Assembly: GCA_030632095.1 (NCBI GenBank)
Contig: DAOVJU010000171.1
Location: forward strand, 1 to 7,174
Source of the DNA: Chlorobiota bacterium
GTDB taxonomy: Bacteria; Bacteroidota; Bacteroidia; Bacteroidales; B39-G9
DNA: 7,174 nucleotides
Direction of reading: 5' to 3'
This document shows, in pieces, positions 6,172 to 7,174 of this stretch. The stretch's first letter is position 1; each line of letters starts with the position of its first letter. The notes under the pieces were generated by a model that searched no databases, was not told the DNA's origin, and saw nothing but the letters and a program-made list of their open reading frames with translations. The translations under genes were made by a program, and so were the position numbers.

Positions 6172-7174
6172 ATGAGAACAATTCAATTTCTTATATGGCA
6201 TAAAACACAAAACAAAGAAACTAATAAGGGAAACAGATTTTTAAAATCTATACTACTAATATTGGTATTATCAGTTTTTACGTATTCGTTAAGTTGTCAA
6301 ACTTTGCCTGCAGATGCAAGTAAGGAAATAATGCAAAACCGTGAGCTTTATGAAATTTTTATTGAAGATAATAGAATATCTGATGCAGGAGTATTTCTTG
6401 CGAAAATAGCTGTTGTTTTTTGGAATAACAGTATATATGATAGTGCAATATATTACTTTGAAAAAGCAGTTGATATTTTTGAAGAAATTGAAGAATATGA
6501 TAAACTTAACTCATTATATACCAATTTAGGTGCAATACATCAGGAAACAAGCAATTTTAAAAAATCAATTAAGTATTACAATCAAAGTCTTGAGATTAGC
6601 AAACAAGGAAAAGATCATGAAGCAATTGCGATTAAAATGCTTGATTTGTCAACAGCATATTCAATGAATAATCAGTTTTTTATGGCATTAGATTTATCAA
6701 ACCAGGCATTAACTCTGGCACGAAGTAATCAAAATCACACTTTTATTCTAATGAGTATCAATCAAATTTCAGAAGTCTATAAAAATGCCGGCAATAAATG
6801 GAAGACAATGGAATATTACTTACGGTTTAATCATTACAGAGATAGTGTTGAAGGAAATGTTTATGATTTGAATGCCTTACTAATTACTGAAAAAAGAAAA
6901 TTTGAATTAACAGAAGGAGTAGAAATAGCAGAAGCTCAACCAATTAAACAAAAAACAAAAATAGAGCAACAAGATAAAATAGCAGATCAATCGAAAGATA
7001 TTGATGATTTCCTTACAGAGAAAAAGAAAGAAGCTTTTGAATCATTCACGAAAGAAATAGATGAAACGGAAAAATTTGATTCATTGGATACTGCCTCCGA
7101 AAAAGTTGAAGAAAAACACCAAAAGCTTGATATTAAAGCATTTTTTACCAGGGAAAATTTTGTAATAATACTGG
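6172..7174 (+). CDS. TPR-repeat protein with N-terminal signal/membrane segment (C-terminus cut by the right edge)
   Basis: The ATG at 6172 opens a frame that stays open for 334 codons to the window end; an in-frame stop lies upstream at 6133. A 24-residue polar N-terminus precedes a hydrophobic segment (about 25-41) ending SLSC42, either an imperfect lipobox (Ser rather than Leu at -3) or a membrane anchor. Residues 74-227 hold about four tetratricopeptide repeats, roughly 74-107, 114-147, 154-187 and 194-227; clear helices include SAIYYFEKAVDIFEE and KSIKYYNQSLEISKQ. A Lys/Glu/Asp-rich, probably helical linker spans 228-322. The last visible residues, ENFVIIL, look like the start of another membrane segment. 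In Bacteroidota, the order TPR, coiled linker, membrane helix often leads into a kinase, a SpoIIE-type phosphatase or a LuxR-type DNA-binding domain, but none can be seen here. The gene follows the kinase by 131 nt with no clear terminator between, so a shared transcript is possible but unproven. Confidence 0.85.
   Translation, partial: MRTIQFLIWHKTQNKETNKGNRFLKSILLILVLSVFTYSLSCQTLPADASKEIMQNRELYEIFIEDNRISDAGVFLAKIAVVFWNNSIYDSAIYYFEKAVDIFEEIEEYDKLNSLYTNLGAIHQETSNFKKSIKYYNQSLEISKQGKDHEAIAIKMLDLSTAYSMNNQFFMALDLSNQALTLARSNQNHTFILMSINQISEVYKNAGNKWKTMEYYLRFNHYRDSVEGNVYDLNALLITEKRKFELTEGVEIAEAQPIKQKTKIEQQDKIADQSKDIDDFLTEKKKEAFESFTKEIDETEKFDSLDTASEKVEEKHQKLDIKAFFTRENFVIIL

Overview
The window is AT-rich (A/T-heavy third codon positions and intergenic DNA) and looks like the chromosome of a Bacteroidota member, probably Bacteroidales- or Flavobacteriia-like. 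This rests on four points: the DUF4783/nadC/rlmH neighbourhood typical of that phylum, signal peptides ending in a small residue followed by Gln, near absence of Shine-Dalgarno sequences, and a very large multi-membrane-pass NtrY-like histidine kinase of a kind common there. The phylum is inferred from gene content; no marker fixes the genus.

Left block, minus strand (1-1641). Read in transcription order from right to left, it holds a small secreted DUF4783 protein (1641-1240), the NAD-biosynthesis gene nadC (best start 1247, overlapping the previous gene by 8 nt), and, after a 122-nt gap, the N-terminal part of a small unrecognised secreted protein that runs off the left edge (279-1).

Centre (1642-1904). 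A 263-nt divergent intergenic region separates the two transcription directions. It holds weak promoter-like elements and two overlapping inverted repeats in the leader of the DUF4783-nadC transcript.

Right block, plus strand (1905-7174). rlmH (23S rRNA pseudouridine-1915 methyltransferase) is followed after 8 nt by a 1218-residue sensor histidine kinase. The kinase has about 12 predicted membrane segments, three extracytoplasmic regions, a HAMP domain and a complete kinase core. After 131 nt comes a TPR protein with an N-terminal membrane or signal segment, cut by the right edge just as a second hydrophobic segment seems to begin.

Functionally the window combines housekeeping (NAD synthesis, rRNA modification) with envelope signalling (the kinase and possibly the TPR protein). 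No response regulator, mobile element, CRISPR array or RNA gene is visible. I see no convincing new multi-gene system. The most interesting items are the architecture of the giant kinase, its tight linkage to rlmH, and the truncated TPR gene beside it.
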